Shown piece after piece: positions 25,741 through 34,434 of a stretch of DNA of 64,000 nucleotides. Position numbers and translations under genes: made by a program. Source of the DNA: JAJDIA01 sp031555145 (GTDB lineage: Bacteria; Bacteroidota; Bacteroidia; Bacteroidales; Tannerellaceae); NCBI GenBank assembly GCA_031555145.1, contig JAVBUR010000096.1, forward strand, positions 1 to 64,000, in the 5' to 3' direction. Below the pieces are notes generated by a model. It was not told the DNA's origin and ran no database searches. It was given only the letters and a program-made list of their open reading frames with translations. The stretch's first letter is position 1. Each line of letters begins with the position of its first letter.

Positions 25741-28700
25741 ATGAAGAAGCTATTTTTCCTCTTTCTACTCTGTACCCTGTTCGGATGGACCGGCTGCAGC
25801 AACGACGAAGAACATACGTTACGGGAAACAGTGACCGAGGCGGATGGTACCGTCTATACCGTTTTCCATCTAGAAGTAGCGGTCGACCTGGACAAACATA
25901 TCACCGATAAGGATGAGGTCGATCTGCAACTCTTGAACCAGACCGACCAGTCTCTCTGGAATCTGCGCCTCAAACGGGATATGCGCAAAAAGAACTGCCT
26001 GACCATTTATGTCCCCGAAGGCTTCCCCTACCGGGAAGGCGCCTATCAAACCTACCTGGCGAAACGGAACGGCGACGTGTTTACTTTTCCGGTCGAAGTC
26101 GAATGTACCGAACAGGCGCTGACAAAATGCAGCGTAAGTGAACCCGAGCATCAGTATAAAGACTATTTCAAGCCAAAGAAAACGACCGAAGCACCGGGAA
26201 CAGCCACCAATCCCTGGTTGATCAAAAGCAAGAGCGACCTGATCATGCTGCATGTCTGTCTCGTAGACGACAATACCCGGGCCAGGGGGCTGTATTTCCA
26301 GCAGACCGACTCGATCAACCTCGCCTCCAATGAAGGCGGCGGCGGAACGGGCTGGGTGCCGGTGGGATATAACCAAATCGGCTTTTCGGGGCATTACGAC
26401 GGCAATAATAAAGCAATGTCCGGTATGCTGGTGAATGAACAACCGCATGATTGCATCGGCGTATTTTCCATCCTTTGGCCCGATGCTTCCGTGAAGAACC
26501 TGCGGTTGCGCGATTTCCGCATCGACACGAAAGTCACCGGGCGTTCGAGCATCGGCGCCTTGTGTGGCCTGGCATGGAGAGGAGTAGTGATTGAAAACGT
26601 CCACCTGATCGGAGGCACCCTGAGCGGCAAAGATAAGGTGGGTGGTATAGTCGGACTTTTCGGCGGATCGTCGCTCCATAACTGTACGGTTTCCGGTGTG
26701 ACGAATATCAACGCGACCAACGAATACGCGGGCGGCATTGCCGGAGCGATGGATCCGACGGTGTCAGCCGCCGTGTCTGATTGCTCCAGCGGAAGCTCCA
26801 CGTTGGTCGAAGCCGGAAGCTATGCCGGCGGTATCGTGGGCGCAATCCTGCCTTCGTCAACAGTGTCCTCGATAACGGTGACCGGTTGTATCAACGGTGC
26901 CTACAGGGTCACCGCCACAAACGACTACGCAGGTGGTATCCTCGGCTATGCCAAAGGGAAGATCACCCTGAAAGGTTGCAACAACGACCTGGATGTAAAC
27001 ACCAACCAATCGTATGTGTCCTCCCTCATGGGCAACTCGTATGTGGGCGGATTGATCGGGGCACTGCAAGCCGACGGCGGCGAATCCATCCTATCGGCTT
27101 CCACCAGTTCGGCCTCCATCAAAGCAGGCAAGGAATTTCTCGGCGGATTGATCGGGAAAGTACAGGGGAACGGTTCGTTGACAATCAAAAACGTGCTTTG
27201 CGGTATCAACGGCAAAACAACCCTGACCGGTAACTACGCCGGCGGGGTGATCGGCGCCACCAGCGTGAATACCCTGATCGAAGCTTCGTTTGAAAAACTG
27301 GATGTGATCAACAACGCCGAAATGGTGGTGACAGGTAATTATGTAGGTGGAGCGGTAGGCTATTCCAGTGCCGAACTGACGCTGCGAAACCTGCAGTCAA
27401 CCAGTCCCATTACGGTCATAGGCAGCCATGTAGGCGGTCTGGTAGGCAAAGGCGCGACGGTGATCATCGACGGTGCTTTCGTGAAAGGAGCCGGTACCAC
27501 CAAAATATCCGGCAGCAGCATGGTGGGCGGCCTGGTAGGTTCCATCGAGAACGGTTCGCTCACCGTCAGTTCCGCGGCAGGCAGTAAAGACTACTTCTCG
27601 GGTTTTGTCAACAATAAGGGCGACGACCGGTCGTATTGCGGCGGTGTCCTGGGCTATGCAAAGAACAGTGTGGTCGAACTCACCGGTGTGACCGTCACCG
27701 GGATGGTCAGCGGCTCAACCAACATCGGCGGACTGATCGGGAAGATCGATAGCGGCAAGAAAACGGTGATCCGCAACTGTGTTGTCGGGATTGTCGACCC
27801 GCAGGGTATCCATACAGGGAATGGCACACACGGGACCAGTTCGGTCGGCGGAATAGCCGGCAGCATCCTTTCTGCAGCGATCAATGTGTCGGGCTGTATC
27901 AACGCGGCACCCGTAAGCTCGACCGTCAAGGAACTGGGCGGTATCGTGGGCTATCTGAAATCGACCACCGCCAAGAATGTGGATGCGCTTGTCAGTGGCT
28001 GCAACAACAGCGGTGCATTGACCGGCAGTGAAGCCGTGGGTGGTATCGTGGGCAGGATCATGGATACGGACACGGATAAGTCCACAGGTTTTACCGTAAA
28101 CTATTGCACCAACACGGGCGCCATCACCGGCAAGTACAGTGTGGGCGGTTGCATTGGTGAGATTGGCGGCAAAGGCTTTACGCGCCTGGATCAGTTATCC
28201 AATAAAGGGGTTATCACCAGCACAGGTGACGGCGCCAACACGAAAGTGAACAATGTGGGCGGTGTACTGGGGCGTGCTCACAGGGGAATGACCATCCAAT
28301 ATTGCAATAACCAGGCTACGATCAACGCCAGTAAGAACAAGCATGTCGGCGGTATTGTCGGCCTGATGGATCCGGATAATAGCGAAATTGCCAATAATGA
28401 AACGTTTAATCAGGACTTTGTCGTGTCGTGTTGTTATAATGCCGGCGATATCAACTGCACCAACCTCGAACCGAATGCCGGAGGCATCGTCGGCATGATG
28501 TCAAGTGTACTCACTAAAACAGAAGGCGGCATTTTTAACTGCTACAATACGAAGTTGGTGAGAACGCCCGGTGCCGGAAGTTCGGATACCAATGGCGGCA
28601 TCCTGGGTGAAAAGGAGTATTATGTAAAAGTGAGGAACTGCTATTACTTCGGTCCTGAGATGAGTACGCGCGGTCTTACGAGAACGGCCAATAAGTCGCT

Positions 28701-28932
28701 GAGCGTAGAAGTGACCAATTCGTTTGTACGTAACTCCGGCAAAAAGGCCGACTATGCCATCATGATAACCGAAGCCGACTTCAAGAAGAAGGAAACATTC
28801 ACCGCCAAAGGCTGGAGTTTCGACGACATCGTCAATAAAGACGGCTCCATCACCAAGAGCATCTGGGTCTATAGCGGCAGCTATGCCGGCGAACGTCCCG
28901 TGCTGCGCTATAACGAAGAAGTCAAGCCATAA
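25741..28932 (+). CDS. GLUG-repeat lipoprotein B1
   Basis: A 1063-residue lipoprotein (lipobox GWTGC, Cys19, followed by SNDEE). An N-terminal domain of about 130 residues (DGTVYTVFHLEVA, RDMRKKNCLTIYVPEGF, YQTYLAKRNG) precedes a very long GLUG solenoid to the C-terminus. That solenoid has more than twenty GG[IL][VAI]G units, each carrying Cys-Asn turns. It has no helical insert, unlike its partner A1. The N-terminal domain and repeat layout match B2 (31288-34407) closely by eye. It is the second gene of a two-gene operon and ends convergently with copA. Role unknown; probable cell-surface display. Confidence 0.8.
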   Translation: MKKLFFLFLLCTLFGWTGCSNDEEHTLRETVTEADGTVYTVFHLEVAVDLDKHITDKDEVDLQLLNQTDQSLWNLRLKRDMRKKNCLTIYVPEGFPYREGAYQTYLAKRNGDVFTFPVEVECTEQALTKCSVSEPEHQYKDYFKPKKTTEAPGTATNPWLIKSKSDLIMLHVCLVDDNTRARGLYFQQTDSINLASNEGGGGTGWVPVGYNQIGFSGHYDGNNKAMSGMLVNEQPHDCIGVFSILWPDASVKNLRLRDFRIDTKVTGRSSIGALCGLAWRGVVIENVHLIGGTLSGKDKVGGIVGLFGGSSLHNCTVSGVTNINATNEYAGGIAGAMDPTVSAAVSDCSSGSSTLVEAGSYAGGIVGAILPSSTVSSITVTGCINGAYRVTATNDYAGGILGYAKGKITLKGCNNDLDVNTNQSYVSSLMGNSYVGGLIGALQADGGESILSASTSSASIKAGKEFLGGLIGKVQGNGSLTIKNVLCGINGKTTLTGNYAGGVIGATSVNTLIEASFEKLDVINNAEMVVTGNYVGGAVGYSSAELTLRNLQSTSPITVIGSHVGGLVGKGATVIIDGAFVKGAGTTKISGSSMVGGLVGSIENGSLTVSSAAGSKDYFSGFVNNKGDDRSYCGGVLGYAKNSVVELTGVTVTGMVSGSTNIGGLIGKIDSGKKTVIRNCVVGIVDPQGIHTGNGTHGTSSVGGIAGSILSAAINVSGCINAAPVSSTVKELGGIVGYLKSTTAKNVDALVSGCNNSGALTGSEAVGGIVGRIMDTDTDKSTGFTVNYCTNTGAITGKYSVGGCIGEIGGKGFTRLDQLSNKGVITSTGDGANTKVNNVGGVLGRAHRGMTIQYCNNQATINASKNKHVGGIVGLMDPDNSEIANNETFNQDFVVSCCYNAGDINCTNLEPNAGGIVGMMSSVLTKTEGGIFNCYNTKLVRTPGAGSSDTNGGILGEKEYYVKVRNCYYFGPEMSTRGLTRTANKSLSVEVTNSFVRNSGKKADYAIMITEADFKKKETFTAKGWSFDDIVNKDGSITKSIWVYSGSYAGERPVLRYNEEVKP

Positions 28933-28945
28933 GGCTGACTTCTTC
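28915..28945 (+). other. Hairpin spanning the B1 stop codon
   Basis: GAAGAAGTCAAGCC (28915-28928) pairs with GGCTGACTTCTTC (28933-28945) with one bulged base, the loop being the stop region ATAA. No T-run follows, so it is a stable 3' structure (mRNA end protection or weak termination) rather than a clear terminator. Confidence 0.55.
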
Positions 28946-28995
28946 GGCTGCCTGCCCTTCGCATTTGACAGGATGTTGAAACGGAAGAGGCGAGT

Positions 28996-31197
28996 TTACT
29001 TCATCCACTTCAGCCGGACGCTGTTCAGCACTACGGAGACGGAACTGAGCGCCATCGCGGCGCTGGCCAGCATGGGGTTCAGCAGTATGCCGTAGGAGGG
29101 ATAGAGGATACCGGCGGCAATAGGAATACCGATCAGGTTGTAGATAAACGCCCAGAACAGGTTCTGGCGGATCAGGCGGACGGTTTGCCTTGATATATGG
29201 ATCGCTTCGGGAAGGAGCAGCAGGTCGGACGTCATCAGGGTGACCATCGCCACATCCATGGCTATATCCGTTCCTTTGCCCATGGCGATACTTACGTCGG
29301 CACAAGCCAATGCCTGCGAGTCGTTGATACCGTCGCCCACCATCGCCACCCGGCGGCCTTGCGATTGCAAGACGCGGACATAGTTTTCCTTATCCATCGG
29401 CAAGACTCCGGCCTGATAACTGTCGATACCCAACGAACCGGCTACGAGTCGGGCCGAATCGGCGTTATCGCCCGTGAGCAGATGCACATCCACGCCCTGT
29501 GCCTTCAACTGACGTACGGTGGCAAAAGAGGTCGGCTTGATCCGGTCGGCAATGGCCAGCACAGCCAACAAGGTGTTACCCCGTCCGTAATAGATGATGC
29601 TCTTCCCCTGTTGCTGCCAGCCGGCAGCCACCGTAGTCGAAGGAGATACCAGATGCGATTCGAGCAGGCTCTTGTTTCCTACCCAATATTCTATGTTATT
29701 TACCTGCATGCGCACGCCTTTGCCGGTGAGGCTTTCGAAATGCGAGAGCTGGCACAGCGAAGCCCCTTCGTGCTTCGCCCAGCGCACAATGGCCGACGCC
29801 AGCGGGTGTTCCGACTGCAACTCGGCCGAAAACAGACAGTCCAGCAAGGCCTTATCAGACTCACCGAGCCAACAGACGTCGCTCACCTCGGGCCGGCCTT
29901 CGGTCAGCGTACCTGTTTTGTCGAGTACCACGGTATTGATCTTACATAAGGTTTCCAACGCCTGTGCATCTTTGATCAGGATATGACGGTCGGCCGCCTT
30001 TCCCATGCCCACCATCAGGGCGGTAGGCGTAGCCAGTCCTAAAGCACAGGGACAGGCAATGACCAGCACGCTGACGGCCGAGACCAGCGCAAACGAGAAC
30101 GCTTCCGTTCCTCCGATAAGTAGCCAGACAGTAAACGACAAGACGGCCACTCCGACCACCACCGGCACAAACACCCGGCTGATCCGGTCGACAATCCGTT
30201 GGATAGGCGCCTTACTGCCCTGCGCATCCTGCACCATCCGGACGATCTGTGCCAGCACTGTCGACGCTCCCACCGCTTGAGCTTCCATCGTGAAAGCCCC
30301 CTGTTGGTTGATCGTGCCGGCAAACAGGCGGTCGCCCGCCGTCTTTTCCACCGGGAAGGGCTCACCGCTGAGCATGCTTTCATCCACCAACGAACCGCCT
30401 TCCAGCAGACATCCATCGACAGGTATCTTTTCGCCGGGACGCACCCGCACCACATCCGTCCGGGTGAGTTGAGCGATGGGCACCTCTTCTTCCCGCCTGT
30501 CGCGCACGCGTCGGGCGGTTTTCGGTTGCAACGCCATCAGTTTCTTAATGGAAGAGGATACATTCCGTTTCGCCCGGTCTTCCATCAGTTTGCCCAGAAG
30601 GACGAAGGCGATAATAATCCCCGAAGCTTCATAATACACATGTGGCTCGATGCCCCGTTCGTAAAAGAAACGGGGATAAACCGTATTCAGCAAACTGAAC
30701 AGGAAAGCAATCGACGTGCTCAACGCCACCAACGTATCCATATTGGCACTACCGTGAATGGCATGACGGAAACCGTTCGTATAGAACGAGCGCCCGAACA
30801 ACACCATAATGGCCAGCGCCAATGCCATCATCATCCAGTTGGCATACGGCACGTGCATAAACACCATCCCGAGCAACAGCAGGGGTACGGACAGCACCCA
30901 GGCACCGACCGTATTCAGGCGAAGGCGTTCGTAGCGCTTCCGCTCCATTTCTGCCTGTATATCAGTTGCGTTCTCTTCATCGATCACCAGGTCGTAGCCC
31001 TCCTGCAGCACGGCATGCCGCATCTGTTGGAGGGTGATTTTGCGGGGATCATAACTTACCGACAGCGTAGCCGCGGCAAAGTTGACCGCTGCCCGCTCTA
31101 CACCCGGCATCCGCCCGACCGTCTGCTCTACATTCGCAGCACAAACGGCACAGGTCATATCCAACACGGGCAGTATTGTCGTTTTCATCTGTTTCAT
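28996..31197 (-). CDS. copA: Copper-translocating P-type ATPase
   Basis: Exports copper across the inner membrane at the cost of ATP. The 733 residues contain one N-terminal HMA domain (DMTCAVCAANVE), two first helices, the actuator motif (VDESMLSGEP), the ion-path CPC (VIACPCALGLATP), the phosphorylated Asp (DKTGTLTEG), the SEHPLA nucleotide-binding motif and MVGDGINDSQAL, plus the final helix pair. All catalytic residues are present. A promoter at 31234-31263 suggests independent transcription even though B2 lies just upstream on the same strand. It separates two inverted GLUG operons. Confidence 0.96.
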   Translation of the reverse strand: MKQMKTTILPVLDMTCAVCAANVEQTVGRMPGVERAAVNFAAATLSVSYDPRKITLQQMRHAVLQEGYDLVIDEENATDIQAEMERKRYERLRLNTVGAWVLSVPLLLLGMVFMHVPYANWMMMALALAIMVLFGRSFYTNGFRHAIHGSANMDTLVALSTSIAFLFSLLNTVYPRFFYERGIEPHVYYEASGIIIAFVLLGKLMEDRAKRNVSSSIKKLMALQPKTARRVRDRREEEVPIAQLTRTDVVRVRPGEKIPVDGCLLEGGSLVDESMLSGEPFPVEKTAGDRLFAGTINQQGAFTMEAQAVGASTVLAQIVRMVQDAQGSKAPIQRIVDRISRVFVPVVVGVAVLSFTVWLLIGGTEAFSFALVSAVSVLVIACPCALGLATPTALMVGMGKAADRHILIKDAQALETLCKINTVVLDKTGTLTEGRPEVSDVCWLGESDKALLDCLFSAELQSEHPLASAIVRWAKHEGASLCQLSHFESLTGKGVRMQVNNIEYWVGNKSLLESHLVSPSTTVAAGWQQQGKSIIYYGRGNTLLAVLAIADRIKPTSFATVRQLKAQGVDVHLLTGDNADSARLVAGSLGIDSYQAGVLPMDKENYVRVLQSQGRRVAMVGDGINDSQALACADVSIAMGKGTDIAMDVAMVTLMTSDLLLLPEAIHISRQTVRLIRQNLFWAFIYNLIGIPIAAGILYPSYGILLNPMLASAAMALSSVSVVLNSVRLKWMK

Positions 31198-31233
31198 ATT
31201 CTGTCATTTTATTCCGGGGAAAAAGATTCGTAT

Positions 31234-31263
31234 CAAAAGTACGCAATCTAATAGAATAACAAA
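31234..31263 (-). promoter_or_regulatory. Probable copA promoter
   Basis: On the minus strand TTTG (31260-31263), 18-base spacer, TACTTTTG (31234-31241), about 36 bases before the ATG. The spacer is one base shorter than consensus, as is common for regulated promoters. Confidence 0.55.
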
Positions 31264-31287
31264 AGCAGATGACGGGATGTTTGGTGA

Positions 31288-34200
31288 TTACTCTTCATTA
31301 TGCCGCAACACGGGACGGGCGCCTTTGGGTGTACCGGCATAGCACCACACGCCATTGGAGGCAAAGTCCCAGTTCTTGAAATTGGAGGCGGTTTTGAACT
31401 GTTCTTCCGTCAGTCGGCTGCCCTGATCACAGGAACCGGCATCGAGGTTGAGGATGTAGTTGTTGTGGTAGCGCTGCATCTTGGCTTTTCCGTCGGCAAC
31501 AATAGCTTTTCCTCCCATATTCGCTCCGGCATAATAACACCGGTCGATATCCACATTCCAATCGGTCACCCCGGCTATACCGCCACGATCGCCTTTACTT
31601 CCCACTATCTTCATGGTATTGTAGCAATCAAAGATACCATAGTCCGACTTCACACTCTCCATCTTTCCCACGATACCACCTACCCGTGCATCACTGTTAC
31701 CGGAGACGGATATTTCGCCGGTATTGAAGCTATAATCTATACGGAGTTTCTGGTTGTCGCCTTTATCGTCGCCCATGCGTCCGACAATGCCACCCACACT
31801 ATAACAGGCATTGCCATCGACTGCTCCTGTGTTATGACAATACCAGATGGCAAGGTCGGAATGGCAACGTGCCAACACGCCTCCCACATTACTATTGTCG
31901 CCTTTTCCGGCTGTTGTATTCCTAGACACAACAGCGCCCTCGTTGAACAAGTATTCTAAACGCTTGCAGTTCTTGTCGGCTATCAAGCCGATACAACCGC
32001 CTACCTGAGTGCTGCCGGAGATGGCACCCGTATTGGTACATCTCCGAAGCGTCTGTTCGCTGCCTGTCTGCGGATTACTGAGGTAGGCCACTAAGCCTGC
32101 CACCCTGCTTGCTCCTGTTACCGAGGCATGATTCTTACAATCCCGAAGCAGCGACTCGGTGCTGCCCAATGACTCCAGGAGTCCCACAATACCGCCAACC
32201 TGGTCGCCACTGCCATGCACCGGCGAATAACTAAGGCATCCCGACAGTGCTATTTCCGACGAATACAAGGATGCCACCAGTCCACCTACATTATTTATCC
32301 CGTGGATACCGTTCACACCCGACACCACACACCCCTTGAGGTGCGTTTTGACTCCCTTCTCCACTTTGCCAATCAGACCACCCACGTCAGTAGAGCCCGA
32401 CACATGTCCGGTACTCTTCACGTTCGTCAGTGTCAGAGTGCTATTGTAGGCATAGCCCAGGATACCTCCGCATTGCGATATATTCAGATCGCCCTGCCGA
32501 CCGATATGCCCATTGAAAAGCACCCGGCTGGTATCGCTCTGGATGCTAAATGATCCGTCGATAATGCTTCCGATCAATCCGCCAACCATGGACGATCCTT
32601 CGACTGTCACAACTCCGAGGGATGCATCGTTGAGTTCCACCACTTTGCCCTGTCCCACCAGGCCGCCCACATGGTTGCCTGCTACAGTAATGTAGCCGGT
32701 CGATTCTACACTTTTCAACTGAAGGCTACTGGTAGAACAACCCACCAGGCCGCCTACATAGTTGCTTTCCACGTTCTTGCCCCCTACGAGGTTGGCATTG
32801 TTTGCCTCTTTCCGGTTCCCGGTGTTTTCGATCAACGTGGTAACTTCGGTCAAACCGATAACACCACCGGCATACGAGCCGGCAATATTGATCTGACCAT
32901 TCAGTCCGCATAGCGAATTGAGAATATGCAATACACCGAAACCTTTAGCCATACCGATCAGTCCGCCTAATTTCCCTTCCGTTGCGGTGAGAGAGGCATA
33001 ACTTTCACATCTGTCCACGAGCGACGTCTCCTTTTCGGCACACAACAGCCCCACCAGTCCACCGGCATTGGCGGCCGCCTGAAGGGATATATGGGTAACC
33101 TGATTGGCACCCACGGCGAGGTCGTTGACGCATTCGGTCATCTTCAGCGTGCCATCGGATTGTCCGACAATGCCACCGGCATTGGACTCTCTGGCCTCGA
33201 TGCGATACCCCCGGTTGGTGCAACCAGTGAGCGATACCGTTCCTCTCACATTGCCCACGATACCACCGACTGCGTTTTGGGCAATCAGCTTAGTCGTACC
33301 GTCATTGCGACATTTCTCGATGGTGAGCGAAGTGGTGGAGCCTACTACTTCACCGGCAATACCACCCACACAATTGCCGGTCGCAGTAACAAGCAACTGG
33401 TCGGTCGAACAATTCTTCAGCAGTGAGCCCTGAAAGCTCCCTGCCACACCACCGATAGTATGTTCACCCGTAAAGGTGCTATTCTTTACCTTTACATCGA
33501 GGATTTCTACCCCTTCTTCCGCCAGTCCGCATACCGCCCCGATGTAACTGCTCTTTGCCGCATCGATCACAAACGACTGTATCGTCAGGTTCTTCACAGT
33601 GGCACCCTTCAGCAGTTGGGAAAACAGCCCCAGGTAATTAGCCGGTTCCGCATTTGCGCTACTTCCTGTTACTGTAGTGGTATAGGGATCGAGGAGATGC
33701 AGACCGTTTATCTCTTTCTTGTTGCCATCGTAATGCCCGGCAAACCCATAGGGAACTGATTTCACAAAGCCGATCGGCTGCCAGCCTTCTTCACCCGGAG
33801 CCAGATCGTCATTATCGACCTTTATATGGGCCGTTTGCCTGAAATGACGATCCTGTCCCAGAGACAGGTCGTTTTCCACACAGGCACGCAGTGCGCGGAG
33901 GTCGTCAAAGTCGTCAATCATAAAAGGATCGTCTGCCGTACCTGCCGGAATCGGGTCGCCTTCATCTACCAACAGCTTCTCATACGCGTATGTAAGTTCC
34001 ATCGTCGAAACCATACAATTAGTCAACAGGCCGTTGTCGCACTCCATTTTGAGAGGGAAGGTAAACAGCAGGCCGTTGCGCCGTGCCTGATACGTCTGAT
34101 ACAGACCTTCCTTATAGGCAAATTTCTCCGGGATATAAAAAATGAGGCAATTCTTTTTCCTGGTATCCCGCTCAATACGTATGTTGCTGATCGACCGGTC

Positions 34201-34407
34201 GCTCATATTCATCAATCGCATATCCACCTGATCGGCAACTGTAAGCAGGCTGTCCAGATCCTGTGCCACTTCGAGGTGAAAAACGGTATAAACCGTACCA
34301 TCTCCGGCCGTATAGGATTCTTTCAACGGATGTATTTCATCATCACTCGAACAACCGGCCCATCCCAGTACCAAGGCTGCCAACAATAGGAAATGTATCT
34401 TTTTCAT
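31288..34407 (-). CDS. GLUG-repeat lipoprotein B2
   Basis: The 1039-residue paralogue of B1: lipobox GWAGC (Cys19) with SSDDE after it, the same N-terminal domain (DGTVYTVFHLEVA, RDTRKKNCLIFYIPEKF, YQTYQARRNG) and an uninterrupted GLUG solenoid to a nearly identical C-terminal end (AGTPKGARPVLRHNEE versus AGERPVLRYNEE). It is the second gene of the A2-B2 operon with a 27-base gap, mirroring the 28-base gap of A1-B1. copA follows on the same strand after about 90 bases. Function unknown. Confidence 0.8.
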   Translation of the reverse strand: MKKIHFLLLAALVLGWAGCSSDDEIHPLKESYTAGDGTVYTVFHLEVAQDLDSLLTVADQVDMRLMNMSDRSISNIRIERDTRKKNCLIFYIPEKFAYKEGLYQTYQARRNGLLFTFPLKMECDNGLLTNCMVSTMELTYAYEKLLVDEGDPIPAGTADDPFMIDDFDDLRALRACVENDLSLGQDRHFRQTAHIKVDNDDLAPGEEGWQPIGFVKSVPYGFAGHYDGNKKEINGLHLLDPYTTTVTGSSANAEPANYLGLFSQLLKGATVKNLTIQSFVIDAAKSSYIGAVCGLAEEGVEILDVKVKNSTFTGEHTIGGVAGSFQGSLLKNCSTDQLLVTATGNCVGGIAGEVVGSTTSLTIEKCRNDGTTKLIAQNAVGGIVGNVRGTVSLTGCTNRGYRIEARESNAGGIVGQSDGTLKMTECVNDLAVGANQVTHISLQAAANAGGLVGLLCAEKETSLVDRCESYASLTATEGKLGGLIGMAKGFGVLHILNSLCGLNGQINIAGSYAGGVIGLTEVTTLIENTGNRKEANNANLVGGKNVESNYVGGLVGCSTSSLQLKSVESTGYITVAGNHVGGLVGQGKVVELNDASLGVVTVEGSSMVGGLIGSIIDGSFSIQSDTSRVLFNGHIGRQGDLNISQCGGILGYAYNSTLTLTNVKSTGHVSGSTDVGGLIGKVEKGVKTHLKGCVVSGVNGIHGINNVGGLVASLYSSEIALSGCLSYSPVHGSGDQVGGIVGLLESLGSTESLLRDCKNHASVTGASRVAGLVAYLSNPQTGSEQTLRRCTNTGAISGSTQVGGCIGLIADKNCKRLEYLFNEGAVVSRNTTAGKGDNSNVGGVLARCHSDLAIWYCHNTGAVDGNACYSVGGIVGRMGDDKGDNQKLRIDYSFNTGEISVSGNSDARVGGIVGKMESVKSDYGIFDCYNTMKIVGSKGDRGGIAGVTDWNVDIDRCYYAGANMGGKAIVADGKAKMQRYHNNYILNLDAGSCDQGSRLTEEQFKTASNFKNWDFASNGVWCYAGTPKGARPVLRHNEE

Positions 34408-34434
34408 TCTTTCTTTATTTCTGTTGATTCATGC

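Noticed and set aside
30199..31251. 350-codon plus-strand frame across copA
   Set aside because: Antisense to catalytic motifs of copA; His/Gln-rich sequence without any domain.
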